From positions 124,001-188,000 of the forward strand of contig JADJGC010000023.1 in assembly GCA_016708315.1 (NCBI GenBank): a stretch of DNA of 64,000 nucleotides, given 5' to 3'. The translations under genes and the position numbers were made by a program. The DNA is from a bacterium (GTDB lineage Bacteria; Zixibacteria; MSB-5A5; CAIYYT01). The notes beneath the pieces are model-generated. The model saw nothing but the letters and a program-made list of their open reading frames with translations, was not told where the DNA came from and did no database searches. This document shows positions 1 through 7,380 of the stretch, piece by piece. The stretch's first letter is position 1. Every line of letters begins with the position of its first letter.

Positions 1-336
1 ATGACCGCTTATGACGTACTGCCATCAGAAATTCTCATCATCAGCGACGACTTTGCGTTGCCGTTTGGAAAGATGCGCTTACGGCTCGCCGGATCTGACG
101 GTGGCCACAATGGGCTCTCTTCCGTCGTCGAACATCTTGGTACAGAGGACTTTCCTCGTTTGAGACTGGGAATCGGCCCGATTCCTGAGTTTAAACCCGC
201 AGAAGACTTCGTATTGGAACAGTTTTCCAAAGAAGAGCTTGACCAGCTCGACAATTTCCTTAAATTGGGCACCGATTGTTTGGAGTCAGTCTTCTATGAT
301 GGTCTGACTCTGGCAATGAGTAAATATAATAAATAA
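1..336 (+). CDS. pth: Peptidyl-tRNA hydrolase, C-terminal part (5' truncated by window edge)
   Basis: This is the C-terminal 111 residues of peptidyl-tRNA hydrolase, which cleaves the ester bond of peptidyl-tRNAs released by stalled ribosomes in the cytoplasm. The family signature is clear: a DDFALPFGKMRLR segment, then GSDGGHNGLSSV, then FPRLRLGIGP, which form the conserved core around the second half of the active site. Pth is normally about 190 residues, so the N-terminal half with the catalytic His lies before the window. The ATG at base 1 is therefore most likely an internal Met, not the start. The gene precedes rpsF, a common neighbourhood (pth next to ribosomal genes such as rplY or rpsF). 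Confidence 0.93.
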   Translation: MTAYDVLPSEILIISDDFALPFGKMRLRLAGSDGGHNGLSSVVEHLGTEDFPRLRLGIGPIPEFKPAEDFVLEQFSKEELDQLDNFLKLGTDCLESVFYDGLTLAMSKYNK

Positions 337-349
337 TCTACTCTACCCT

Positions 350-372
350 GTCCTCAGGCTCGGTCTGAGGAC
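350..372 (+). promoter_or_regulatory. Hairpin between pth and rpsF: terminator or S6/S18 leader structure
   Basis: A perfect 8-bp inverted repeat, GTCCTCAG (350-357) and CTGAGGAC (365-372), encloses a 7-nt loop and is followed by a T-rich stretch (CTATGGTTTTGGTTT). It could end the pth transcript. It could also be part of an autoregulatory rpsF leader, because S6:S18 leader RNAs are known upstream of rpsF in many bacteria. I could not match the known S6:S18 CCG-bulge motif with confidence. The rpsF Shine-Dalgarno (GGAGGGAGG) follows at about 401-410. Confidence 0.45.
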
Positions 373-417
373 CTATGGTTTTGGTTTCACAAACGTAGTC
401 CGGAGGGAGGTCCAATC

Positions 418-828
418 TTGAGACTCTACGAAACCACCTTTATTACTGATTCACAACTGCCCGAGATTGAAATTGAGGCAGAGATCAAACGCGTCGAGGA
501 CTTGATTAAGTCAAACGGCGGTGAGATCGTCGAAACCCAGCGTTGGGGTCTACGTCGTCTGGCGTATGAGATCGAAAAACGCCGCCAGGGTTATTACGCC
601 CATTTCCTGTATCAGGCATTGCCGGCAGTTCCTGCTTTGCTGGATGCTTCATTCAAGGTTAACGAGAAGATCATGCGTCACTTGACCGTGGTTTCCGAGA
701 TAAACCTCGAAGAACGCGCCCGTCAAATTGCCGAAGGAATCGCCCCGTACCGTGCGGTACTTCCTGATGAGCCACGCTTCGGTGGACATGGAAGACGCGA
801 TCGCAGATCTGAACAGGAGGACAACTAA
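418..828 (+). CDS. rpsF: 30S ribosomal protein S6
   Basis: Small-subunit protein S6, which binds the 16S platform together with S18. The 136-residue product starts MRLYETTFIT and carries the typical S6 core: VEDLIKSNGGEI, the WGLRRLAYEI segment (normally W-G-x-R-x-L-A-Y-x-I) and the YYAHFLY strand. A charged tail rich in Arg, Glu and Asp follows, as is common in S6. The start is TTG at 418, supported by a strong Shine-Dalgarno (GGAGGGAGG) about 8 bases upstream; no ATG fits. rpsR follows after 2 bases. The ssb gene that often sits between rpsF and rpsR is absent here. Confidence 0.96.
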   Translation: MRLYETTFITDSQLPEIEIEAEIKRVEDLIKSNGGEIVETQRWGLRRLAYEIEKRRQGYYAHFLYQALPAVPALLDASFKVNEKIMRHLTVVSEINLEERARQIAEGIAPYRAVLPDEPRFGGHGRRDRRSEQEDN

Positions 829-830
829 CA

Positions 831-1067
831 ATGGCTGAAGGATTTGACAGAAAGAGACGCAAACCTTGCCGTCTGTGCGAGAATAAGATCATGATCATCG
901 ACTACAAGGACGAGAAGTTGCTGCGTCGATTCATTCTCGAGCGTGGCAAAATCGTCCCGCGTCGCGTGACCGGCAACTGCGCCAAACATCAGCGACTGCT
1001 GACAACCGCAATCAAGCGCGCCCGTCACATCGCACTGTTGCCGTTTACGGCGGAAACGTATCGGTAA
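831..1067 (+). CDS. rpsR: 30S ribosomal protein S18
   Basis: Small-subunit protein S18 (78 residues), partner of S6 on the 30S platform. Recognisable segments are KRKPCRLCENK, the YKD-E-LLRRFI helix and RGKIVPRRVTGNCAKHQRLL. It keeps Cys13, Cys16, Cys50 and His53, so it belongs to the 'C+' type of S18 that can hold zinc; many bacteria have lost these ligands. The ATG at 831 follows rpsF by 2 bases and is preceded by GGAGGACAA within the end of rpsF, which indicates translational coupling. Confidence 0.96.
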   Translation: MAEGFDRKRRKPCRLCENKIMIIDYKDEKLLRRFILERGKIVPRRVTGNCAKHQRLLTTAIKRARHIALLPFTAETYR

Positions 1068-1082
1068 GACGGAATCGAGCCG

Positions 1083-2000
1083 ATGACAGAGTCGAACAGG
1101 CAGCGACTTACGTTTGCTTGTGCAGGTGCGGTTGCATTCGCATTCCCACTCTCGATTCTGATACCGCTATTTGTACCACTTGTAGCGGTCGGTCTGGCGG
1201 CGCTTTACTACCTCTGGTTCGCTCGTTCGCCAATTTGGTTGATTGTGTCAATCATTGCGGCAGGAGCGATCTTCTGGTTCATAGGCGATACCGGACATCT
1301 GGCTTACTTCTGCGTAGGATGGCTGGTTCCAGGCATGGTTTTAGCAATGACAAGACGTCACGGATGGGGCCTCGCGGCTGCATTAGTCGCGGCCTGCCTT
1401 GTTCCTGCGGCAGTAGTTGCGCTGTATCATGAGGTGCTCGCGCAGTTTATTACCGCATTTGGAGTTCAACTGCAGAATACCATTGCATCGCCGCAGTTTG
1501 CCGCTCTCTACCCGCCTGAAAGATATCAGGAAGCTGTAGAGATCGTAAATACTTGGGCGAAGAATGCACCATATTATTTGCCCGGTGTGCTTGTTTCAAC
1601 ACTTGTGTTCTTCTATGCGTTTGGAGCATTGTTAGGCGAAGTAACTTTGTCGCGCACGGGCATATTCAGCTACCGAGTACCGTCGTTCATCTTGTGGAAG
1701 CTTGATGAGTGGATGGTACTGGTTGTTGGAGTTGCAGTAGTCATGGTTCTGACGACAGAGCAGATGTTCGAGGTAATTGGTTGGAATGCGTTGGTTGTGC
1801 TGTTTATGATATTTTCCGTGTTCGGTTTGTCGTTTATCGAGTATCATATGCGCATACGAAAGTTTCCCATACCGGTTAAGATTGTCATTTACCTGGTTCT
1901 ATTCTTGACGCAGATAATTGCGGCGGTGATTCTGCCGCTGATCGCCCTTTTCGATGCGAAGTTTGATTTTCGCAAAATTCGGGCGAAACAGCTTGGTTAG
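1083..2000 (+). CDS. DUF2232 (YybS-like) membrane protein
   Basis: A 305-residue integral membrane protein with about eight hydrophobic segments, including AFPLSILIPLFVPLVAVGLAALYYLWF near the N terminus. The position between rpsR and rplI, the size and the topology match the DUF2232/YybS family, which sits at the same place beside rplI in Bacillus. DUF2232 proteins resemble ECF-transporter S components, but no substrate is known. Start ATG 1083 lies 15 bases after rpsR. The family call rests on synteny and topology more than on individual motifs. Confidence 0.72.
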   Translation: MTESNRQRLTFACAGAVAFAFPLSILIPLFVPLVAVGLAALYYLWFARSPIWLIVSIIAAGAIFWFIGDTGHLAYFCVGWLVPGMVLAMTRRHGWGLAAALVAACLVPAAVVALYHEVLAQFITAFGVQLQNTIASPQFAALYPPERYQEAVEIVNTWAKNAPYYLPGVLVSTLVFFYAFGALLGEVTLSRTGIFSYRVPSFILWKLDEWMVLVVGVAVVMVLTTEQMFEVIGWNALVVLFMIFSVFGLSFIEYHMRIRKFPIPVKIVIYLVLFLTQIIAAVILPLIALFDAKFDFRKIRAKQLG

Positions 2001-2036
2001 TACGTACATATTATTAGTAGTATAGGAGTAAATGAG

Positions 2037-2486
2037 ATGAAAATCATTCTCAGAGATGATATCGACACCCTCGGCAAGTGTGGTGACGTTATCGATGTCA
2101 AGGCCGGATATGGCCGCAATTTCCTGTTTCCGCGCAATCTTGCCATCCCGGCCACAAAGGGAAATCTGCGCGCTATCAACGAACTGAAGCAGCAGCAAGA
2201 AATGCGTATGGCAAAGGTCCGTCGCGTTGCCGAGACCATTAAGTCGCGAATCGAAAAAGCTTCCTGCACAGCGGAAGTCTTGGTCGGTGAAGAAGACAAA
2301 GTCTTTGGTTCGGTTACGTCCTTGAACATTGCTGAGCTGCTGGCAGCTCAAGGTATCGAAGTGGATCGCAAGAAGATCCAGCTTGATGAACCTTTGAAGG
2401 CTCTTGGCGTCTACACAGTGCCGATCAAAATCGCAGCCGATGTTGTCGCAAATTTGAAAGTTTGGGTCGTCAAAAAGGCTGAATGA
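2037..2486 (+). CDS. rplI: 50S ribosomal protein L9
   Basis: Large-subunit protein L9, 149 residues, of usual length. The N-terminal domain is MKIILRDDIDTLGKCGDVIDVKAGYGRNFLFPRNLA (broken here only by description: MKIILRDD at 1-8, VKAGYGRNFL at 21-30), followed by the long connecting helix (ELKQQQEMRMAKVRR) and the C-terminal 16S/23S-contacting domain with VFGSVTSLNIAELL. Start ATG 2037 is preceded by AGGAG at 2024-2028; another ATG at 2032 is out of frame. The stop overlaps the next gene by four bases (ATGA). Confidence 0.96.
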   Translation: MKIILRDDIDTLGKCGDVIDVKAGYGRNFLFPRNLAIPATKGNLRAINELKQQQEMRMAKVRRVAETIKSRIEKASCTAEVLVGEEDKVFGSVTSLNIAELLAAQGIEVDRKKIQLDEPLKALGVYTVPIKIAADVVANLKVWVVKKAE

Positions 2487-2977
2487 CCACTGAAATGATC
2501 CGGGCAAAGATCCACGGACTGGCACTCGATATCGCCTCCAAGTCACCTGTTGTGATTCTGGAGGCCGAGGATTCGGATCGCGTATTGCCGATCTGGATCG
2601 GCCATTTCGAGGCGTGGGCAATTGCCATGGAGCTTTCGCAGCTCAAATCAAAACGCCCTCTTAGTCACGACTTGATGGCTATTATTATCGGAGAGCTTTC
2701 CGGTACAATCACCAAAGTCGAGATTACCGAATTGCGTGAGCAGACTTTCTATGCCCGTATCTCGATTGAAACCGCCGATGGCATCAAAGAGATCGACGCG
2801 CGGCCTTCAGATTCGATCGCATTGGCGTTGAAAACTGAGGCGCCGATCTTTGTTAATGCCGAGCTTTTCAATATTAAGAAAGAAGAAGGGCTCCCGGAAA
2901 AGATCAATGATCCGCAGTCTCTCAAAGAGCGGCTGCGGAATATCAGCCCTGAGGATTTTGGCAAGTATTCTCTTTGA
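2483..2977 (+). CDS. Bifunctional nuclease family protein (DUF151)
   Basis: A 164-residue protein with the complete DUF151/BFN domain: residues about 8-140 contain SPVVILEAEDSDRVLPIWIG, then EAWAIAMEL, then RPLSHDLM, and IDARPSDSIALAL near residue 100. Plant and bacterial members have been reported with RNase/DNase activity, and bacterial members are often simply annotated as bifunctional nuclease. The ATGA overlap with rplI suggests coupled translation. Its cellular role here is not known. Confidence 0.85.
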   Translation: MTTEMIRAKIHGLALDIASKSPVVILEAEDSDRVLPIWIGHFEAWAIAMELSQLKSKRPLSHDLMAIIIGELSGTITKVEITELREQTFYARISIETADGIKEIDARPSDSIALALKTEAPIFVNAELFNIKKEEGLPEKINDPQSLKERLRNISPEDFGKYSL

Positions 2978-3080
2978 TCAAAAACGCTGCGGCGAGAACA
3001 ATTTGCTCGGGTTCCTTGTCTGATCCGTTTGAGACGGCAGCAACGCGGAGCCCGTTCTTGTTTGAGAGGATTCGTAACGC

Positions 3081-3923
3081 TTGACCTCCGCATTGATACT
3101 CGATAAGTACCATCAGCTTCTTGCTCTTGTGGCGAGTTTTAAGCGCGTCATCGTTGCGCTTTCAGGCGGACTTGATTCTTCCTTTCTTCTTTGCTCCGTA
3201 GTGAAAGGCATCGGCGCCGAAAACACTCTGGCAGCTATCGGCGTCTCTCCCTCCTTAGCAAGTACTGAGTTGGAAGATGCAAAATCAGTTGCGTTGGATT
3301 GCGGACTCCGCAGTGAGCAGATCATGCTCATTTCCACTGAGGAAATCGGAGACGTCAACTACAGTTCGAATCCTCCAAATCGATGTTTCTTCTGCAAGTC
3401 TGAGCTATATCATAAACTTAACGCCTTGGCCACCGAACGGAATCACGAAGTCATTTGTGACGGCGCCAATGCTTCAGATATCGGCGACCATCGTCCCGGC
3501 ATGAAAGCAGCGGCTGAAAACAAAGTGCGTTCGCCGTTGCTTGAGGTCGGACTCAACAAAGATGAAATTCGTGAACTTGCGAAAGAGTTTGGGCTGAGAT
3601 TTTGGGATAAACCACAGTCGGCGTGCCTGTCCTCACGAATTCCCTACGGTTCGCCGGTGACCGTTGAGAAACTCCGACAGATTGAGGATGCTGAAGCCTA
3701 CTTGAAGTCGCTCGGTTTTCGTCAATTGCGTGTTCGACACCATGACCAATTGGCACGAATTGAATTGCCTGTTGAGGAGATGATTCGCATAATTGGCAAT
3801 GGTACGCGCGACACTATCGCGGCGAAGTTCCGGGAATTGGGATTTCTGTTCACGACGATAGATCTGGGCGGTTTCAAATCGGGAAGCATGAACATAATGT
3901 TGAAAGGCGATACAAATGAGTGA
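3081..3923 (+). CDS. larE: LarE-type sulfur transferase (PP-loop ATPase), three-cysteine form
   Basis: A 280-residue PP-loop protein of the LarE family, which makes the dithio ligands of the nickel-pincer nucleotide cofactor of lactate racemase-type enzymes by adenylating a carboxylate and donating sulfur. The ATP loop SGGLDSS is at 28-34. Cys102 and Cys105 lie in NRCFFCK, and Cys182 lies in SACLSSRIPYG, the position of the sacrificial Cys of the Lactobacillus enzyme. Having all three is the pattern of LarE proteins that carry an iron-sulfur cluster. Start is TTG 3081 with GAGAGGA upstream. No larA, larB or larC is in the window, so the target is unknown. The 3' end overlaps the next gene by 8 bases. 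Confidence 0.82.
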   Translation: MTSALILDKYHQLLALVASFKRVIVALSGGLDSSFLLCSVVKGIGAENTLAAIGVSPSLASTELEDAKSVALDCGLRSEQIMLISTEEIGDVNYSSNPPNRCFFCKSELYHKLNALATERNHEVICDGANASDIGDHRPGMKAAAENKVRSPLLEVGLNKDEIRELAKEFGLRFWDKPQSACLSSRIPYGSPVTVEKLRQIEDAEAYLKSLGFRQLRVRHHDQLARIELPVEEMIRIIGNGTRDTIAAKFRELGFLFTTIDLGGFKSGSMNIMLKGDTNE

Positions 3924-4143
3924 CAGCGAATCGGTGAAACCGAACATCGCGATGCGCATGGTAGTCGATGGCAAAGAACACTTCATCACGTTCGATGAAT
4001 TGACCTTAAGCAACAACCTGGCACAGGAAGCACTGGTAAGCTTGCTAATCCGGAAAAAGATCATCGAAGGCCAAGAGCTGCTCGACGAGATTTCGCGCAT
4101 CCGACAGGATCGATACAAGACTGAACCGGAACAGAAGCCGTAG
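3916..4143 (+). CDS. Small protein of unknown function (75 aa)
   Basis: A short acidic soluble protein, unrecognised. It has a first half that may form strands (MRMVVDGKEHFITFDEL) and a second half with helix-forming composition (AQEALVSLLIRKKIIEGQELLDEISRIR). It overlaps the end of larE by 8 bases in another frame and is followed 9 bases later by the next gene, so it is probably translated as part of this operon. No signal peptide or metal motif is seen. Confidence 0.6.
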   Translation: MSDSESVKPNIAMRMVVDGKEHFITFDELTLSNNLAQEALVSLLIRKKIIEGQELLDEISRIRQDRYKTEPEQKP

Positions 4144-4152
4144 TCTCGAATA

Positions 4153-4632
4153 ATGAACGAATCAATGGACAAGAATCCTCCGACTGATAACACGCTCCCG
4201 GCCGCTGAACCGGACAAATTGCTTTTGCGTTGGGAAAGCCAGCCCGCCAAAACACGTCAGCGGACAGCTGTAATCGTCGCCGCGTTCTTGGTGATGCTCG
4301 TGGTAATTGTTTACCTCTTGACTTATTCCCCGCTCTTTACCGTTGCTGCAGCGTTGATCTTGTGGGGCTCGCTATCGCAGTTCTATCTGAAGACCACGTT
4401 TGAATTCACAGAGAAGATGATCCGGGTGAAGTACCTTATCAACAAAGTCGAAAAGGACTGGTCGCAGTATCGGACTTTCTATGAGGATAAGAATGGTGTC
4501 CTGCTTTCGCCCTTTGTGCGTTCCTCGCGGCTGGAGAATTTTCGTGGCATCTACATTCGTTTCGCAGGCAACCGGGAAGACGTTATGAAAATCGTGAAAT
4601 CAAAGATAGTCATGCCGGAGGATCCAATCTGA
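4153..4632 (+). CDS. Membrane protein of unknown function, PH-like C-terminal part
   Basis: A 159-residue protein with two adjacent transmembrane segments at about residues 40-75 (VIVAAFLVMLVVIVYLL and a second with FTVAAALILWGSL), followed by a predicted beta-rich part with FEFTEKMIRVKYLINKVEKDWSQY and SRLENFRGIYIRF. That layout resembles small bacterial PH-like membrane proteins, in which two helices precede a domain that reads 'x-F-T-D-x-x-I-x'. The resemblance is by pattern only. Its stop overlaps the next start by one base (TGATG). Confidence 0.6.
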   Translation: MNESMDKNPPTDNTLPAAEPDKLLLRWESQPAKTRQRTAVIVAAFLVMLVVIVYLLTYSPLFTVAAALILWGSLSQFYLKTTFEFTEKMIRVKYLINKVEKDWSQYRTFYEDKNGVLLSPFVRSSRLENFRGIYIRFAGNREDVMKIVKSKIVMPEDPI

Positions 4633-5123
4633 TGTTTCCCCTAAACTCCGGCAGTGATAACGCAGCAAAGATCGAATACACCGAAGATGAACGAGCACTG
4701 CTCGACAAAGTCGCCAAAAAGGTTGTTGAGTGGAAAATGGCTATTCCGGCGATCATGACACTTGAGTCGGTGAAGCCGTTGAATTTCATTGGCGCTCAGG
4801 CGATGATCTTCTTCGAGCCGATTGTCCAGACTCTGCTCAATCTGAAGGACTACGATACTTTCCGCGGTATGCTTGAGCGGCGCGAAAGTGTGGAAGCATT
4901 GCTTCTACGAATCGAACACTTCGACGCAATTGCTTCGCGCAAGGAGAAGCTCTTCAAAAAGCTCCAGAAGGAGTACCTGAAGAAGCAATCATGGGGTTAC
5001 CGACTCAAGTCATCAATGTTGGGCTTTCGAGTGCCAAAGCACCTTGAGGCTGAATGGAAAGCCAAGCTTGACGCAATCGACACACCATCGACTTCCACCG
5101 AGACTCCCAAAGGGCAAGAGTGA
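4632..5123 (+). CDS. Soluble helical protein of unknown function
   Basis: A 163-residue protein, not recognised. It is mostly helical by composition, with VAKKVVEWKMAIPAIMTLESVKPLNFIGAQAMIFF near residues 27-62, a segment of a type that could lie against a membrane, and a Lys-rich stretch KEKLFKKLQKEYLKKQS at about 105-121. It ends in a Ser/Thr-rich tail. It overlaps both neighbours (1 base upstream, 4 bases downstream), so it belongs to one transcript with the preceding PH-like membrane protein and may work with it. Confidence 0.6.
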   Translation: MFPLNSGSDNAAKIEYTEDERALLDKVAKKVVEWKMAIPAIMTLESVKPLNFIGAQAMIFFEPIVQTLLNLKDYDTFRGMLERRESVEALLLRIEHFDAIASRKEKLFKKLQKEYLKKQSWGYRLKSSMLGFRVPKHLEAEWKAKLDAIDTPSTSTETPKGQE

Positions 5124-6286
5124 ATACCACCCACGCCACAGTAGCAGCAACCGAATCATATTCTCGCCGATTTCCGGAAGTTGCTTTCAACTTGCTATCT
5201 GATACCGGTCTGAGAGTCAGCCCCATTGCGTTTGGCTCATACCGCATTGATACGAGTTTCCCCGAACACCGCGAAGCTCTACACTTTGCTTTGCGATCAG
5301 GCGTCAATCTCATCGACACAAGCACCAACTACACTGATGGCGGTTCTGAGCTGCTGATCGGCAGCGTGATTGAGGATATCGAGAATTCAGGTACGATTGG
5401 TCGGGACGAATTCGTGATCGTCTCAAAAGTAGGGTATCTTCAGGGAAGGGTCTATCGACTCAGCCAAAATCTCAAGAATGATGATCGCGGCTACCCCGAC
5501 CTTGTGAATTACTCCGTCGGTCTCGAACACTGCATTCACCCAACATTCATAGAAGACCAATTGACTGCTTCGTTGAGTCGGCTCAATTGCGGTTCGATCG
5601 ATGTCTATTTGTTACACAATCCGGAGTACTACCTCAGTTGGGCGAAACGCAATGACATCGATGTAGAGAAAGCTCGCGAAGAATACTATCGCCGCATCAG
5701 ACTCGCTTTTGAACATTTGGAGAAGGAGCGCAGTCGCGGACGAATTCGTTGCTATGGCATTAGCTCGAATACGTTTCCAGTTTCGGCAGACGAATACGAG
5801 TTCACATCGTTCGAGCGTGTTATTGGTATTGCCGGTGAAATCTCGCCCCTGCACCACTTCAAAGTCATCCAAATGCCGTTCAACTTGATTGAGAATGGCT
5901 GTGCCGTTATTGGCTCGCAGACCGGGGAATTGACAGTACTCGAACTTGCGCGGCGGCACAACATCGCCCTGTTAGCGAATCGCCCATTGAATGCTATATA
6001 CAAGAATGGGCTGGTCCGCTTGTCTGAAGAGAATCCTCAGAGTGGTCCGTTGAAAGAGATAGTTCTATCGGTTGATGCTGAATGGGGAATCGCCGACACT
6101 CTCAGTCAGATGGCGGTTCGATGTTTGCGCAGTTCTCAAGGAGTTACGTCCGTTCTAGTCGGTATGCGGCAGAAATCGTACGTAGAAGATATGCTCGCCG
6201 AGTTGCGACGCAGTTGTAAGGTTGATGAACGCAGCAGGTCTTGGAAGAAACTGAACAGCATTTTGCAGAGTTCGACTGTCTCGTAA
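5120..6286 (+). CDS. Aldo/keto reductase family oxidoreductase
   Basis: A 388-residue NAD(P)H-dependent reductase of the aldo/keto reductase fold, longer than the usual 320-340 residues because of inserts around residues 170-220. Visible features are the first strand IAFGSYRI, catalytic-site segment GVNLIDTSTNYTDGGSE (Asp, then Tyr four residues later), the Lys strand VIVSKVGY, and the His of VYLLHNPEYY. The late ALLANRPLNAIY and SVLVGMRQKSYVEDML segments fit the cofactor-binding end. Start is GTG 5120, overlapping the previous stop. The nitrilase-family gene follows 15 bases later, so the two may act in sequence. The substrate cannot be told. Confidence 0.85.
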   Translation: MNTTHATVAATESYSRRFPEVAFNLLSDTGLRVSPIAFGSYRIDTSFPEHREALHFALRSGVNLIDTSTNYTDGGSELLIGSVIEDIENSGTIGRDEFVIVSKVGYLQGRVYRLSQNLKNDDRGYPDLVNYSVGLEHCIHPTFIEDQLTASLSRLNCGSIDVYLLHNPEYYLSWAKRNDIDVEKAREEYYRRIRLAFEHLEKERSRGRIRCYGISSNTFPVSADEYEFTSFERVIGIAGEISPLHHFKVIQMPFNLIENGCAVIGSQTGELTVLELARRHNIALLANRPLNAIYKNGLVRLSEENPQSGPLKEIVLSVDAEWGIADTLSQMAVRCLRSSQGVTSVLVGMRQKSYVEDMLAELRRSCKVDERSRSWKKLNSILQSSTVS

Positions 6287-6301
6287 ACCACGAGGTTATA
6301 A

Positions 6302-7261
6302 ATGTCCAAACTCAGATTAGACAAAGTCGTTGCTGCTATCATTCAGGCAAGCGCGGTGACCCTCGACACTCCAAAGAGCCTTGAAAAAATCATCTCGCTA
6401 ATCCGCGAAGCGGCAGCTTCCGGCGCCCAAGTCGTAGTTTGCGGTGAGACCTGGTTGCCCGGATATCCAGCGTGGTTGGACTATTTGCCCAACGTTGCGC
6501 TGTGGGGGCATGGACCATCCAAAGATGTCTTCGCAGAATTGTACCGTAACAGCATCACAGTTCCCGGCGAAGAGTGTACTCTGCTGAGTAAACTGGCACG
6601 CGAACTCAAATTTGTAATAGTCATTGGCGTAAATGAGCGAGTCGAAGTCGGTCCCGGAAACGGTACGATCTACAATTCATTACTGACATTCGATAGTGAT
6701 GGCACTCTCGTGAATCATCGACGCAAACTTGTGCCGACTTACACGGAGCGCATGATCTGGGGTCACGGCGACGGTAAAGATATTGGCGCAGTCGAAACCG
6801 GTATTGGTCGTGTCGGCGGATTGATCTGTTGGGAACACTGGATGCCACTTGCGCGACAGGTCATGCACGAAAGCGCGGAACAGATACATGCTGCGGTTTG
6901 GCCAACAGTCCACGATCTTCACCAACTTGCAAGTCGACAGTATGCATTTGAGGGGCGGTGTTTCGTTTTGGCTGCCGGCATTGTAATGAAGGTCTCAGAT
7001 TTGCCAAAGCAGTTTGAGTTGCCGATCGAGCTTGCTGCTGAGCCGAACAGGTTGATTCTGCGAGGAGGAAGCGCGATCATTGCCCCTGACGCAAGCTACC
7101 TGGCAGGGCCAATCTTCGACCAAGAAACGATCCTCCTTGCCGAGCTCGACCTAAGTCAAATCAGGCGCGAACAAATGACGCTTGATACGACGGGTCATTA
7201 CTCCCGACCAGATGTCTTTAGTCTCACCGTTAATCGTAAACGCCCTGGCGAAACAAGTTAG
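6302..7261 (+). CDS. Nitrilase-family carbon-nitrogen hydrolase
   Basis: A 319-residue enzyme of the nitrilase superfamily, branch 1 type (nitrile- or cyanide-hydrolysing rather than amidase). The triad is complete: Glu49 in GETWLPGYPAW, Lys142 in HRRKLVPTYTER and Cys176 in GGLICWEHWMPLAR; Glu149 in TERMIWGHGDG is the second conserved Glu. The WLPGYPAW and WGHGDG segments are typical of true nitrilases. It would convert a nitrile to a carboxylate plus ammonia, or to an amide. It is the last gene of the run that begins at larE; the aldo/keto reductase is 15 bases upstream. Confidence 0.86.
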   Translation: MSKLRLDKVVAAIIQASAVTLDTPKSLEKIISLIREAAASGAQVVVCGETWLPGYPAWLDYLPNVALWGHGPSKDVFAELYRNSITVPGEECTLLSKLARELKFVIVIGVNERVEVGPGNGTIYNSLLTFDSDGTLVNHRRKLVPTYTERMIWGHGDGKDIGAVETGIGRVGGLICWEHWMPLARQVMHESAEQIHAAVWPTVHDLHQLASRQYAFEGRCFVLAAGIVMKVSDLPKQFELPIELAAEPNRLILRGGSAIIAPDASYLAGPIFDQETILLAELDLSQIRREQMTLDTTGHYSRPDVFSLTVNRKRPGETS

Positions 7262-7283
7262 TTCGCAAGCAAAACAAAAAAGT

Positions 7284-7315
7284 AGCCGGAGTCTGCCTTG
7301 CGGCCCACTCCGGCT
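7284..7315 (-). terminator. Intrinsic terminator for the pepF-like gene (minus strand)
   Basis: AGCCGGAGT (7284-7292) pairs perfectly with ACTCCGGCT (7307-7315) around a 14-nt loop. Read on the minus strand, the stem is followed by ACTTTTTTGTTTT, a good U-tract, so it ends the oligoendopeptidase gene. On the plus strand it lies just after the nitrilase stop but has no U-tract there. Confidence 0.8.
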
Positions 7316-7380
7316 CCACTGATTGACCACCCACTACGGAAATTGTCGCAGGCCGAAGCCTGTTGGTCACGACAAGTTCA

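Noticed and set aside
1899..2621. 240-codon minus-strand frame opposite rplI
   Set aside because: Shadow of L9 and the DUF151 gene.
3633..4250. 205-codon minus-strand frame opposite larE and the next genes
   Set aside because: Crosses several genes in antisense without a start signal or motif.
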